A stretch of 48,664 nt of DNA from an uncultured Dermabacteraceae bacterium. Its GTDB lineage: Bacteria; Actinomycetota; Actinomycetes; Actinomycetales; Dermabacteraceae. Within the stretch, counting starts at the first letter, position 1. Each line of letters opens with the position of its first letter. The notes under the pieces are model-generated. The model made no database searches. It saw only the letters and a list, made by a program, of their open reading frames with translations, and was not told where the DNA came from. A program made the position numbers and the translations under genes. Below, in pieces: positions 41,683 through 48,664 of the stretch. The DNA lies in NCBI GenBank assembly GCA_946223075.1, contig CAMILZ010000019.1:1-48664 (forward strand), in the 5' to 3' direction.

Positions 41683-42138
41683 TTAAGCGGCGAGCGCCTC
41701 GAGACCGAGCAGCTCCTCCCTCACCTCGACGAGATAGGCAAGGGTCTGTTCGGCGTGCTCGCGCACGTGCTGCTCACTAATGATCCCCGTGGATTCCCAG
41801 TAGTTGCCCGAGATGCGGCGCAGCTCCACAAAACGCGCAACGTCGAGTGCGCGAGCCCGATGCTTTCCACCCATGCGCTCGAGTGCCTTCCATACGTTGA
41901 GCGGAAGCTTCCGCTTTCGCTGCGCGTTCTGGCGCTCAATGGCGAGCCCCGCGACCTTGAGCGCCGCGCGATGAATGCGTTCGAAGCGCTCCGCGGTGCT
42001 CATGCTCCCTTCCTCACGAGCATCGCGGATCTCAGTTTCGATGGCCTCGAGCCTGTCCAGTTCGGCGTTGAGCTGCCGAATTTCCCTGAGGGCCGGCGGC
42101 ACGGGCGTGGTCAATGTCAGTTGCGGTGTCGATGTCAT
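41683..42138 (-). CDS. SAV_6107-like HEPN domain protein
   Basis: A 151-residue helical protein, beginning MTSTPQLTLTTPVPP, with two regions resembling the actinobacterial SAV_6107 HEPN family: ERFERIHRAALKVAGLAIER and RKLPLNVWKALERMGGKHRARALDVARFVELR, then EHAEQTLAYLVEVREELLG. HEPN domains are often RNases; the one R-X4-H match (RFERIH) is not at the usual position, so activity is uncertain. ATG at 42138 has GGGGAAG upstream; the frame upstream overlaps the divergent gene at 42202 and is not coding. It lies before dinB on the same strand, a common neighbour. Confidence 0.6.
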   Translation of the reverse strand: MTSTPQLTLTTPVPPALREIRQLNAELDRLEAIETEIRDAREEGSMSTAERFERIHRAALKVAGLAIERQNAQRKRKLPLNVWKALERMGGKHRARALDVARFVELRRISGNYWESTGIISEQHVREHAEQTLAYLVEVREELLGLEALAA

Positions 42139-42175
42139 GTTGCTTCCCCTTTCTCGACACGCACGACGATACGAA

Positions 42176-42197
42176 GGGGGTGAGACATTTAAACTCG
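42176..42197 (+). promoter_or_regulatory. 22-bp element shared with the lexA upstream region
   Basis: Five G residues followed by TGAGACATTTAAACTCG occur here, ending 4 bp before the ATG at 42202, and identically at 46940-46961 before lexA. TTTAAA could serve as a -10, which would make this transcript leaderless. An exact 22-bp match in two intergenic regions is unlikely by chance. Confidence 0.6.
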
Positions 42198-42201
42198 AGT
42201 C

Positions 42202-43050
42202 ATGGCACGCAACCGTCGATCCACCCGTCTCCCGCTCGACCTCCCCTTCTTCGAGGACATCAGCACAACCCACGGGATTGTGCGCCTCGAGCCCGAAACG
42301 GACGGCTCCTACACCGTGATCATCGACGGCATGGAGAGCTCCCACATCCACCCCGACCCCGAGCACCTCGTCTTCGAGTACATGCGGTGGATGTCCTCGA
42401 TTATCACGACGACCTACCCGCCCGAAAGCGCACTCAGCATCGCTCACCTTGGCGGCGGAGCAGCTTCGCTCCCCCGCGCTCTCGCCCACCACTTCCCCGC
42501 TTCCCGCAATTCCGTGGTTGAGCTCGATGCGAAGCTCATCAGCCTCGTGCGAGAGTGGGTCGACCTCCCCGCTTCCCCTCGCGTCGCGATCCGCGAGGGC
42601 GACGCCTTCGAGGTTCTCCCCACTTTGCGCACCGCGCGCTTCGACATCGTGATCCGCGACGTGTTTTCCAATTCCCGCACCCCACTTCCCATGCGCAGCC
42701 TCGAGGCGGCCCGCGAGGAGCGCCGCATCCTCAAGGACGACGGCATGTTCCTCGCGAACATCGCCATGGATCGCGACCAGAGGGAACTCGCCGACGAGAT
42801 CGTCACTCTTCGTGAGGCCTTCGGCGATATCGAGCTCATCGCCGAACCGAGCGCCCTCAAGAAACGTCGCCGCTCCAATTGCATCGCCGTGTACACCCCC
42901 GGCGGTCTGCGCGACGCCGCACGCCGCGCGATCCGCACCGACGCGGTGACCGTGCGCACGCTCGACGAGACAACCGTCGACCGACTCGCGAACGGTGGCA
43001 CCATCGTCGAACTTGGAGGCGATGCGGGCGCGGCCACCGTCGGACGTTAA
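42202..43050 (+). CDS. Spermidine-synthase-like (SAM-fold) protein, probably not an aminopropyltransferase
   Basis: The 282-residue protein has a Rossmann methyltransferase fold like spermidine synthases: SIAHLGGGAASLPRAL, SVVELDAKLISLVREW, VAIREGDAFEVL, then DIVIRDVFSNSRTP. The glycine motif is GGGAAS instead of GGGDG, and the catalytic DSSDP of true spermidine synthases is replaced by RDVFSN. It belongs to a broad actinobacterial group annotated as spermidine synthase by similarity only. No speD or speH partner is nearby. ATG at 42202 lies 4 bp after the 22-bp shared element and has no clear ribosome binding site. It ends at a shared terminator with the cold shock gene. Confidence 0.75.
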   Translation: MARNRRSTRLPLDLPFFEDISTTHGIVRLEPETDGSYTVIIDGMESSHIHPDPEHLVFEYMRWMSSIITTTYPPESALSIAHLGGGAASLPRALAHHFPASRNSVVELDAKLISLVREWVDLPASPRVAIREGDAFEVLPTLRTARFDIVIRDVFSNSRTPLPMRSLEAAREERRILKDDGMFLANIAMDRDQRELADEIVTLREAFGDIELIAEPSALKKRRRSNCIAVYTPGGLRDAARRAIRTDAVTVRTLDETTVDRLANGGTIVELGGDAGAATVGR

Positions 43051-43081
43051 AAAAGTTCCGCACCCGAAAAGGGTGCGGAAC
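43049..43081 (-). terminator. Intrinsic terminator of the cold shock gene
   Basis: A perfect 11-bp stem, GTTCCGCACCC and GGGTGCGGAAC, around a GAAAA/TTTTC loop is followed on the minus strand by TTTTTT. It begins 20 bp after the csp stop and abuts the convergent gene, whose transcripts it may also stop. Confidence 0.9.
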
Positions 43082-43101
43082 GAAAGCCTAGTGAGGCGAA
43101 C

Positions 43102-43308
43102 TTACGCGAGCGAACGCACGTGAGCGGCCTGCGGGCCCTTGTCACCGTCGACGACCTCGAACTCGACGCGCTGGCCCTCGTCGAGCGTGCGGAAACCATC
43201 CATGTCGATGCTCGTGTGGTGAACGAACACGTCGGCGCCGCCACCATCAACCTCGATAAAGCCGAAACCCTTTTCGGCGTTGAACCATTTAACTGAGCCC
43301 TGTGCCAT
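43102..43308 (-). CDS. Cold shock protein, CspA family
   Basis: The 68-residue single-stranded nucleic acid binding protein has RNP1 KGFGFIEV (residues 13-20 region) and RNP2 VFVHHTSI. It acts as an RNA chaperone. ATG at 43308 gives the standard MAQGSVKWFNAEKG start; the longer frame lacks similarity. A strong terminator follows. About 240 bp separate it from the divergent helD-like gene. Confidence 0.96.
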   Translation of the reverse strand: MAQGSVKWFNAEKGFGFIEVDGGGADVFVHHTSIDMDGFRTLDEGQRVEFEVVDGDKGPQAAHVRSLA

Positions 43309-43420
43309 GCGTGGACTCCCCTTACTTCTCGTACCAATGTGCACGTAAACACGCGCACGCACCATCATTCCACGTCGGGCGCACGCACGCCCAGTTTGCA
43401 CTCAGCGTGTCGAACCGTTT

Positions 43421-43434
43421 CCGCGGCGCCGCGG
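43421..43434. repeat. Perfect 14-bp palindrome upstream of the helD-like promoter
   Basis: CCGCGGCGCCGCGG lies 17 bp upstream of the -35. It does not match what I recall of the rifamycin-associated element found before helR genes, so its role is open. Confidence 0.4.
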
Positions 43435-43450
43435 CAACCCTCATCTCGGG

Positions 43451-43491
43451 TTGGAACGCTCATGAAAAGCGACCATAATAGATTGTCGCTT
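43451..43491 (+). promoter_or_regulatory. Promoter of the helD-like gene with inverted repeat around the -10
   Basis: TTGGAA (43451-43456) and CATAAT (43474-43479) are 17 bp apart, a strong vegetative-type promoter. AAGCGAC (43467-43473) and GTCGCTT (43485-43491) are a perfect 7-bp inverted repeat flanking the -10. Their placement is ideal for a repressor site. Confidence 0.65.
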
Positions 43492-43546
43492 ACGCCGCTT
43501 ATGCGGGTGCGCAAGCGGATCGTGTCCCATCCTGGAAGGACCCCAC

Positions 43547-45790
43547 GTGGCTTCCTCTGACGAGCAAATCGCCCTCGAACAGCGCTACGCCGATCGAGTC
43601 TATGCACGCATCGACGAGCAGATCGCCCGTCTCGAAACACAGCTTTCCGGCGTGATCGGCGCGCAAACGGCGAGCACCCACCAAAACCGCAGCGAACGGG
43701 ACTCCTTCGCGACCTTCTACGAAGATCGCATCGGGCTGCTCAGGTCCGTCTCGTCGAATGCGATTTTTGGTCGGCTCGATATGTCCGACGCCACCCGGCA
43801 CTACATCGGCCGCATCGGCGTCTTCACCGCGGAGGGCTCCCAACTCCTCGTCGACTGGCGCGCCCCCGCAGCGGCTGCCTTCTACCAGGCGACGCCTAAG
43901 TGCCCGGGCGGCGTGCGGCTTCGGCGTCACCTCGTCACCTCGGGACGCACGGTCGTGGACATCGAAGACGACGTTCTTGACGGCTCGCTTCTTGACTCGG
44001 ACGAGCATCATTCGAGCCTTCAGGGCGAGGGGGCGCTCCTCGCCGCGGTTTCCGCGAAACGCACGGGGCGCATGGGCGACATCGTCGCGACCATCCAGGC
44101 TGAGCAAGACCGCATCATCCGCCACGACACACGCGGCGCGCTCGTCGTACAGGGCGGCCCTGGAACGGGGAAAACCGCCGTCGCACTCCATCGCGCCGCC
44201 TATCAGCTCTACACGCACCGCAAGCGACTCGAGCACTCCGGCGTGCTCATCGTTGCCCCCACGCGAGGATTCCTCCGCTACATCGAACGCGTCCTTCCGA
44301 GCCTCGGCGAAACGGGCGTCGTGACACTCACCCCCGGCGAACTCGTTCCGGGCGTGCGCGCCGAAAGGCGCGACCGCGAGGAAGTCGCACGAGTGAAGGG
44401 CTCCCTCGCGATGGCGAAAGTTCTGCGACGCGCCGTCAAGGCACGCCAGCAGGTCCCGAAAGCCCCCATCGACCTCAATATCGACGGCGTCCACATCACG
44501 CTCACGCCGAAGGACGTGCGCGCCGCTCGCGCCGAGGCCCGCGCCACCGGAAGACCCCACAATCTCGCGCGCACCACCTTCGTGCGCGCCGCTCTCGAAC
44601 GCCTCGTTGAGGCTTACACCGCCGAACTCACGCGTCTCGAGCGGCCCTGGGCTGAGGAGGACCGCGCGGACCTCGTTCACGACCTCCGCACGAGCCACGA
44701 CGTGAAGGTTGCCCTCAACCGCTGCTGGCTCCCCTACAGCCCGCAGTCCTTCGCTCGATCGTTCTTCGCGAGTAAGGAACGCCTCGTTCACGCCGCGGGT
44801 GACCACCTCAGCGCACGCGAGGCGAAGCTCCTGCACCGCGCGAAAGACGCTGAGTGGACGATCGAGGACGTCGCCTTGCTCGACGAGATCGCCGAACTTC
44901 TCGGCGACGATGACAGCGCCACGCAACGCGAACAGGACAAGGCCCGTGCCGCCGAGCGCTCGAACCTCGAATACGCCGAAAAGGTTTTGAGCATGATCGA
45001 TTCCGAAGGCATCGTGAGCGCCGCCGAACTCGCTGCCCAGGTGGGGGCGCGCCGAGATGGCCGTTCCCTCGCCGAGAAGGCCGCGGCTGACCGCACGTGG
45101 ACGTACGGCCACATCGTCGTGGATGAAGCACAGGAACTTTCCCCCATGATGTGGCGCGCACTCATGCGCAGGAATCCCACGAAATCGTTCACGATCGTGG
45201 GCGACGTCGCGCAGACCTCGTCGGTCTCGGGGGCGGACTCGTGGAACGCGGCACTCGCGCCGTTCATCGACGACCGCGCGAGCATCGAAGAGCTCACGGT
45301 CAACTACCGCACGCCTTCAAGGATCATGCGTCACGCTTCCTCTCTCGCGGAGGAACACGGGCTGAACGTGACGGACGTGAAAAGCGTGCGCGAGGGTGAA
45401 CACGATGTTCGATTCCTCGAAGCACCTACGGAAGATGTCGTGAACACGACGGTTGCCGAAGCCCGTTCCCTCGCCGAGCTTACGCGGGGACGCGTCGCGA
45501 TTCTCTGCCTCGAGGAGCATCTCGACGCCGTTCTGGCGGGCGCCTCCGCGGTCTTTGGCGAATCTTCGGTGGGCCGCGGTTCGGTGGGTGTGGACCGCGA
45601 AGTGTCGGTCATGACGCCGACGGATGCCAAGGGGCTCGAGTTCGACGCAGTGATTATCGTGCAGCCCCTCGAGATTCTTGAAAGCCACGCGCGCGGCGCG
45701 AACGATCTGTACGTGGCACTCACGCGACCGACGCAGGCCCTCAGCATCGTCTACGCGGGGAGCTTGCCCACCGGCCTGCGACCGTCGTGA
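43547..45790 (+). CDS. helD: HelD/HelR-like RNA polymerase recycling ATPase
   Basis: A 747-residue SF1 (UvrD/Rep-like) ATPase. The N-terminal 90 residues form the arm that in HelD enters the RNA polymerase secondary channel (EQIALEQRYADRVYARIDEQIARLE). GGPGTGKTA at 203-211 is Walker A (Lys209); VVDEAQELSPMMW is motif II; VNYRTPSRIMRHA and the C-terminal TPTDAKGLEFDAVIIV and YVALTRPTQAL are motifs IV-VI. HelD frees stalled RNA polymerase from nucleic acids; the HelR branch also gives rifampicin tolerance. Which branch this is needs alignment. GTG at 43547 has GGAAGGA upstream. Confidence 0.85.
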   Translation: MASSDEQIALEQRYADRVYARIDEQIARLETQLSGVIGAQTASTHQNRSERDSFATFYEDRIGLLRSVSSNAIFGRLDMSDATRHYIGRIGVFTAEGSQLLVDWRAPAAAAFYQATPKCPGGVRLRRHLVTSGRTVVDIEDDVLDGSLLDSDEHHSSLQGEGALLAAVSAKRTGRMGDIVATIQAEQDRIIRHDTRGALVVQGGPGTGKTAVALHRAAYQLYTHRKRLEHSGVLIVAPTRGFLRYIERVLPSLGETGVVTLTPGELVPGVRAERRDREEVARVKGSLAMAKVLRRAVKARQQVPKAPIDLNIDGVHITLTPKDVRAARAEARATGRPHNLARTTFVRAALERLVEAYTAELTRLERPWAEEDRADLVHDLRTSHDVKVALNRCWLPYSPQSFARSFFASKERLVHAAGDHLSAREAKLLHRAKDAEWTIEDVALLDEIAELLGDDDSATQREQDKARAAERSNLEYAEKVLSMIDSEGIVSAAELAAQVGARRDGRSLAEKAAADRTWTYGHIVVDEAQELSPMMWRALMRRNPTKSFTIVGDVAQTSSVSGADSWNAALAPFIDDRASIEELTVNYRTPSRIMRHASSLAEEHGLNVTDVKSVREGEHDVRFLEAPTEDVVNTTVAEARSLAELTRGRVAILCLEEHLDAVLAGASAVFGESSVGRGSVGVDREVSVMTPTDAKGLEFDAVIIVQPLEILESHARGANDLYVALTRPTQALSIVYAGSLPTGLRPS

Positions 45791-45829
45791 CTCGCGTGGA
45801 CGCGGGCCACGCGTGCGGGCATAAAAGAA

Positions 45830-45863
45830 CCGATGGCCGCGGCTTCCCCTCCGCGACCATCGG
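45830..45863 (-). terminator. Probable terminator after nrdR
   Basis: A 13-nt stem, CCGATGGCCGCGG against CCGCGACCATCGG with one mismatch, flanks an 8-nt loop. On the minus strand it runs into TTCTTTTATG, a T-rich tail. It lies about 80 bp after the nrdR stop and 40 bp after the convergent helD-like stop, so it may serve both. A smaller GCGTGG/CCACGC hairpin is at 45794-45812. Confidence 0.6.
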
Positions 45864-45941
45864 CCAAGAAAAATCATACCGGGTTTTTTAAGAGCGCCCG
45901 ACCACTTTTCACAGAAATCTCGGGGAGCTCGCTCGCTGCCG

Positions 45942-46406
45942 TCAGCCGCGCGAGGCGTCGTCGCCCTCGGCACGCAGTTCGTCGATCGCCGTTTCGAAAT
46001 CTTCGAGGCAGTCGAAGCCGCGGTACACGCTCGCGAAACGCAGGTATGCAACGAGATCAAGTTCTTTGAGCGGCTGGAGAATCGCGAGGCCAACATCGTG
46101 GGCATCGATCTCCGAAACGCCTTTGAGGCGGATCGCCTCTTCGACGCGCTGCGCGAGTACGGCGAGTTGATCGTCGGTCACGGGCCTTCCCTGGCACGCC
46201 TTTCGCACGCCCGAAATGACCTTGGACCGCGAGAACGGTTCGCTGACGCCGGAGCGCTTGTGCACCGCGAGGGAGGCCGACTCCGTTGTCGAGAATCGCT
46301 TGTTGCACGCAGGACACTGCCGACGGCGGCGAATGGTCATGCCATCGTCAGCGGTTCGCGAATCGACGACGCGCGAATCTTCGTTCCTACAAAATGGGCA
46401 ATGCAC
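45942..46406 (-). CDS. nrdR: Transcriptional repressor NrdR
   Basis: The 154-residue regulator of ribonucleotide reductase genes has an N-terminal zinc ribbon (Cys3, Cys6, Cys31, Cys34) and an ATP-cone domain (KRSGVSEPFSRSKVISGVRKACQGRPV) that senses ATP/dATP. All family residues appear intact. It follows the LysM gene, 50 bp upstream on the same strand, in the conserved actinobacterial order lexA-LysM-nrdR. No NrdR box is visible here. Confidence 0.97.
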   Translation of the reverse strand: MHCPFCRNEDSRVVDSRTADDGMTIRRRRQCPACNKRFSTTESASLAVHKRSGVSEPFSRSKVISGVRKACQGRPVTDDQLAVLAQRVEEAIRLKGVSEIDAHDVGLAILQPLKELDLVAYLRFASVYRGFDCLEDFETAIDELRAEGDDASRG

Positions 46407-46456
46407 CCCGTAATTCTACCAGGGTGCAGGCCGACGGCCGCCACGGAACGCTCGGT

Positions 46457-46804
46457 CTAGAGGATCGGGAGGGCGAGCTCTTGACCCGGATGTACCACCG
46501 ATCCCTCGAGATCGTTGACGTCCTGAACGAGCATCAGGTAGTCACGAACATCGGTGCCGGCCGGGGCCTTGTTAGACACGATGCCCCAGAGGCTCTGCCC
46601 CTCTTCAACGCGGACGGTCGTGTATTCCATCACCCCATCGTTCCCAGCGGCCGCAGAAGGCGAAAGGAACACTGCGCCGGCGACAAGTGCTACGGCAGCG
46701 AGAGCGACGACGATCAGGGTCACCACGGCGATGCGGCCGCGGCGCGTGAGACGAAGGCGAACATTCTTTCGAACCGGCTGTGCGCTGTAGGCGGAAGTGC
46801 TCAT
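46457..46804 (-). CDS. LysM-domain membrane protein, probable SOS cell division suppressor
   Basis: The 115-residue protein has a basic N-terminus, one transmembrane helix (AVVTLIVVALAAVALVAGAVF, about 26-47) and an extracellular LysM domain (YTTVRVEEGQSLWGIVSNKAP to HPGQELALP). Its place, divergent from lexA and before nrdR, matches Rv2719c/ChiZ of Mycobacterium and DivS of Corynebacterium, SOS-induced proteins that halt septation. Sequence similarity between such proteins is low, so the role is inferred mainly from context. ATG at 46804 has AAGGA upstream, and its promoter contains a LexA box candidate between -35 and -10. Confidence 0.8.
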   Translation of the reverse strand: MSTSAYSAQPVRKNVRLRLTRRGRIAVVTLIVVALAAVALVAGAVFLSPSAAAGNDGVMEYTTVRVEEGQSLWGIVSNKAPAGTDVRDYLMLVQDVNDLEGSVVHPGQELALPIL

Positions 46805-46837
46805 TTTTAGAATCCTTGTTCGATTGACGACATGACG

Positions 46838-46867
46838 AGCGTACGATCAAGCGTTCGAAAAAGTCAA
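46838..46867 (-). promoter_or_regulatory. Candidate SOS promoter of the LysM gene
   Basis: TTGACT (46862-46867) and TACGCT (46838-46843) are 18 bp apart on the minus strand. The intervening bases include the LexA box at 46844-46857, so LexA would block RNA polymerase directly. Transcription would start about 30 nt before the ATG. Confidence 0.6.
46844..46857. promoter_or_regulatory. LexA box candidate 1
   Basis: CGATC-AAGC-GTTCG matches the Gram-positive SOS box CGAAC-N4-GTTCG at 9 of 10 fixed positions. It lies inside the LysM gene promoter. Confidence 0.7.
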
Positions 46868-46874
46868 GACATTT

Positions 46875-46890
46875 TCGAACACATGTTTGG
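46875..46890. promoter_or_regulatory. LexA box candidate 2
   Basis: TCGAAC-ACAT-GTTTGG has a perfect left half and two mismatches in the right half of TCGAAC-N4-GTTCGA. It lies just upstream of the LysM -35 and may serve lexA as well. Confidence 0.65.
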
Positions 46891-46903
46891 AACACGCGTT
46901 CTG
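46888..46903. promoter_or_regulatory. LexA box candidate 3
   Basis: TGGAAC-ACGC-GTTCTG matches 9 of 12 fixed positions of TCGAAC-N4-GTTCGA. It overlaps box 2 by three bases, 13 bp centre to centre, and lies about 80 bp before lexA. Confidence 0.45.
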
Positions 46904-46939
46904 TTCCGGTACCTTTGAGGTACGCCTCCACTCAACAAC

Positions 46940-46961
46940 GGGGGTGAGACATTTAAACTCG
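46940..46961 (+). promoter_or_regulatory. 22-bp element shared with the 42202 gene, upstream of lexA
   Basis: Five G residues and TGAGACATTTAAACTCG, identical to 42176-42197. Here it ends 21 bp before the lexA ATG. TTTAAA is a possible -10, but no good -35 accompanies it, so another regulatory function is possible. Confidence 0.6.
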
Positions 46962-46982
46962 CCCCTTCGAAAGGACCGGCGC

Positions 46983-47651
46983 ATGGCCCCCTCAGCACAC
47001 GGCTCTCCTGCCGGCACTCCAGCGCTCACCGAACGCCAGCAACGCATCCTCGACACGATCGAACGCTCGATCCGCGCGAACGGATACGCTCCCACGATGC
47101 GGGAGATCGGCGAAGCCGTTGGGCTACAGTCGCCGTCCTCGGTCTCGCATCAGCTCTCCGAGCTCGAGCGCAAGGGCTACATTCGCAAGGATCCGAAGCG
47201 CCCGCGCACCCTGTGGCTCGTAGAAATGGACGACGAGGGAGACCCGCTCCCGAGTGAGTTCGAGGCACCGGGCTCCCCCGCCGTCAACGTTCCGCTCGTG
47301 GGCACGATTGCGGCGGGCATTCCCATTACGGCCGAAGAGCAAGTGGAAGATGTCTTCGCGCTGCCCTCACAGCTCGTGGGTGAAGGCGAACTCTTTCTCC
47401 TCAAGGTCCAGGGCGACTCGATGATCGATGCCGCCATTTGCGATGGCGACTGGGTCGTCGTGCGTCAGCAAAAGGTCGCCGAGAAGGGCGAAATCGTCGC
47501 GGCCATGATCGACGGGGAAGCGACCGTGAAAACCTTCGCGCGCAGCGATGGTCACGTGTGGCTCATGCCCCACAACCCGGCCTTCACGCCCATCCTGGGC
47601 GATGAAGCCGAGATTCTTGGCAAAGTCGTCGCCGTTCTCCGATCCGTCTAA
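46983..47651 (+). CDS. lexA: SOS repressor LexA
   Basis: The 222-residue repressor has an N-terminal winged helix (LTERQQRILDTIERSIRANGYAP, then QSPSSVSHQLSELERKGYI) and a C-terminal S24 self-cleavage domain. The cleavage site is Ala111-Gly112 in TIAAGIP; the catalytic pair is Ser146 (GDSM) and Lys183 (ATVKTFA). DNA damage makes RecA filaments trigger cleavage and frees SOS genes. ATG at 46983 has AAAGGA upstream. It shares a 178-bp divergent region, with three LexA box candidates, with the LysM gene, implying autoregulation. Confidence 0.97.
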   Translation: MAPSAHGSPAGTPALTERQQRILDTIERSIRANGYAPTMREIGEAVGLQSPSSVSHQLSELERKGYIRKDPKRPRTLWLVEMDDEGDPLPSEFEAPGSPAVNVPLVGTIAAGIPITAEEQVEDVFALPSQLVGEGELFLLKVQGDSMIDAAICDGDWVVVRQQKVAEKGEIVAAMIDGEATVKTFARSDGHVWLMPHNPAFTPILGDEAEILGKVVAVLRSV

Positions 47652-47670
47652 GCGGCTCGTCCTCGCGCTC

Positions 47671-48664
47671 CTATCCGGCGAGCTCGGCGCGAAGTCTCTC
47701 GAGCGCAGCAATCGCTACCTCGGGGTCGCGCGTCGACCACAGCGGCGGGATCGCCTGGCGGATCGCCGCTCCGTAGGATTTCGTCGCGAGTCGCGAATCG
47801 AGCACCGCGACCATGCCGCGATCACTTTCCGTGCGAATAAGACGGCCCGCTCCCTGCGCCATGCTCAGCGCTGCGGACCTCACCGCGACCTCGTAAAACC
47901 CATTGCGCCCGAGACGTGCGAGACGCTCCTGACGCGCCGAAGCAAGCGGATCATCGGGGCGCGGAAACGGTATCCGGTCAATGAGCACGAGGCGGCACGC
48001 CTCCCCGGCAACATCGATGCCCTGCCAGAACGTGCGCGTCCCAAAGAGGCACGCATCGCGGTTCTCCCTGAATCTGCTCGCGAGCGCCGCGTTCGAATCT
48101 TCTCCCTGGAGAAGCACGGTGCGGCCGGTCATCCGTCGGACATGCTCCGCCGCCTCCTCGGCCGCCCTGCGGGACGAAAAGAGCCCGAGCGCCCCGCCGC
48201 CGGAGGCTTCAATGAGCTCGACGATATGCTCGAGCATCACACTCGACGTGCCATCGCGGCCCGGGGCCGGAAGGTGAGAGGCAACGTAAAGGATGCCCTG
48301 GCGGGCGTAGGCGAATGGGGAGCCAACATCGAGCGCCGACCACCACTCGCGCGGGCCTTCCCCGCTGCTCGCAGCCACATCACTCTCGAGGTCGGCTCGC
48401 TTCTCGCCGCGAAGCCCGAAGCCGAATGCCGCACTGTCGAATCGTCCGTTGAACGCGAGCGTGGCCGATGTGAAAATGGCCGTGCGCTCGTCGAGAATGC
48501 GGTTTTTCACGAGACCCGCAACGCTGAGCGGAGCAACGTCGATAAAGGTGCGGCCGAGGGCCTCGCTGTGATTGAGGTAGATGACGTCGTCCTCATGCGG
48601 CTCGAGGAGCCGCTCGCACACGTTGGCGATGTCCGCGAGCCTCGCACGCACCGACACGCGGGCA
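47671..48664 (-). CDS. DinG-like ATP-dependent DNA helicase (5' part outside window)
   Basis: The minus frame is open to the right edge, so this is only the C-terminal 330 or so residues of a larger protein. Motifs of the XPD/DinG family are present: RTAIFTSATLAFNG (motif III), GTRTFWQGIDVAGEACRLVLIDRIPFPRPDDPL (motif V region, residues given as a stretch near plus 47970-48060) and QGAGRLIRTESDRG (motif VI). The iron-sulfur and Walker A part would lie to the right. DinG helicases unwind 5'-overhang DNA, R-loops and D-loops. It is convergent with lexA (19 bp gap), not cotranscribed. A GTG at 48657 is internal, not the start. Confidence 0.88.
   Translation of the reverse strand, partial: ARVSVRARLADIANVCERLLEPHEDDVIYLNHSEALGRTFIDVAPLSVAGLVKNRILDERTAIFTSATLAFNGRFDSAAFGFGLRGEKRADLESDVAASSGEGPREWWSALDVGSPFAYARQGILYVASHLPAPGRDGTSSVMLEHIVELIEASGGGALGLFSSRRAAEEAAEHVRRMTGRTVLLQGEDSNAALASRFRENRDACLFGTRTFWQGIDVAGEACRLVLIDRIPFPRPDDPLASARQERLARLGRNGFYEVAVRSAALSMAQGAGRLIRTESDRGMVAVLDSRLATKSYGAAIRQAIPPLWSTRDPEVAIAALERLRAELAG

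Overview
The window looks like chromosomal core DNA of a high-GC Gram-positive bacterium (Actinomycetota), most likely of the order Micrococcales. This rests on a dcw cluster with sepF, yggT and divIVA but no ftsA, a dual-substrate type PriA/HisA, DUF3040 beside mraZ and dinB, a LysM protein divergent from lexA, a DtxR/IdeR-type iron box, and a MurE with the meso-diaminopimelate motif DNPR. A Dermabacter or Brachybacterium relative would fit, but that is a guess from gene order. I see no phage, insertion sequence, CRISPR array, tRNA or rRNA, so this is mostly housekeeping DNA; the interest lies in the regulatory sequence.

Layout. 1-2.4 kb: a PfkB sugar kinase (cut by the left edge) divergent from a GH4 phospho-glycosidase. 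2.4-6.6 kb (minus): infC-rpmI-rplT, a SpoU-type RNA methyltransferase and a CopD-CtaG copper/cytochrome oxidase assembly fusion. infC appears to start at ATC, behind a leader ending in an attenuator-like terminator. 7.0-11.0 kb (plus): a four-gene siderophore ABC importer with an iron box on its promoter. 11.1-15.0 kb (minus): an unidentified protein, a small membrane protein, priA, an SseB-domain protein and an MFS transporter. 15.1 kb: a DUF3054 membrane protein.

15.5-39.1 kb (minus): one long division and cell-wall block in the order mraZ, rsmH, ftsL, ftsI, murE, murF, mraY, murD, ftsW, murG, murC, ftsQ, ftsZ, pgeF, sepF, yggT, divIVA, lspA, rluD, dnaE. Many neighbours share ATGA or GTGA overlaps, which suggests translational coupling. 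The products build lipid II (MurC-F, MraY, MurG), polymerise and crosslink it at the septum (FtsW, FtsI, FtsQ, FtsL), position the ring (FtsZ, SepF) and direct polar growth (DivIVA).

39.1-39.9 kb is the most unusual stretch. This 724-bp gene-free region upstream of mraZ carries repeated GTGG(A/G/T)G hexamers in helical phase on both strands: three close to mraZ, one dyad, and a tract of eight hexamers at alternating 10/9-bp spacing. It looks like an expanded MraZ operator. 39.9-43.3 kb: DUF3040, dinB, a HEPN-like protein, a spermidine-synthase-like protein and a cold shock protein. 43.5-48.7 kb: a HelD/HelR-type RNA polymerase recycling ATPase, nrdR, then an SOS module (LysM division suppressor divergent from lexA across three LexA-box candidates) and a DinG-like helicase cut by the right edge.
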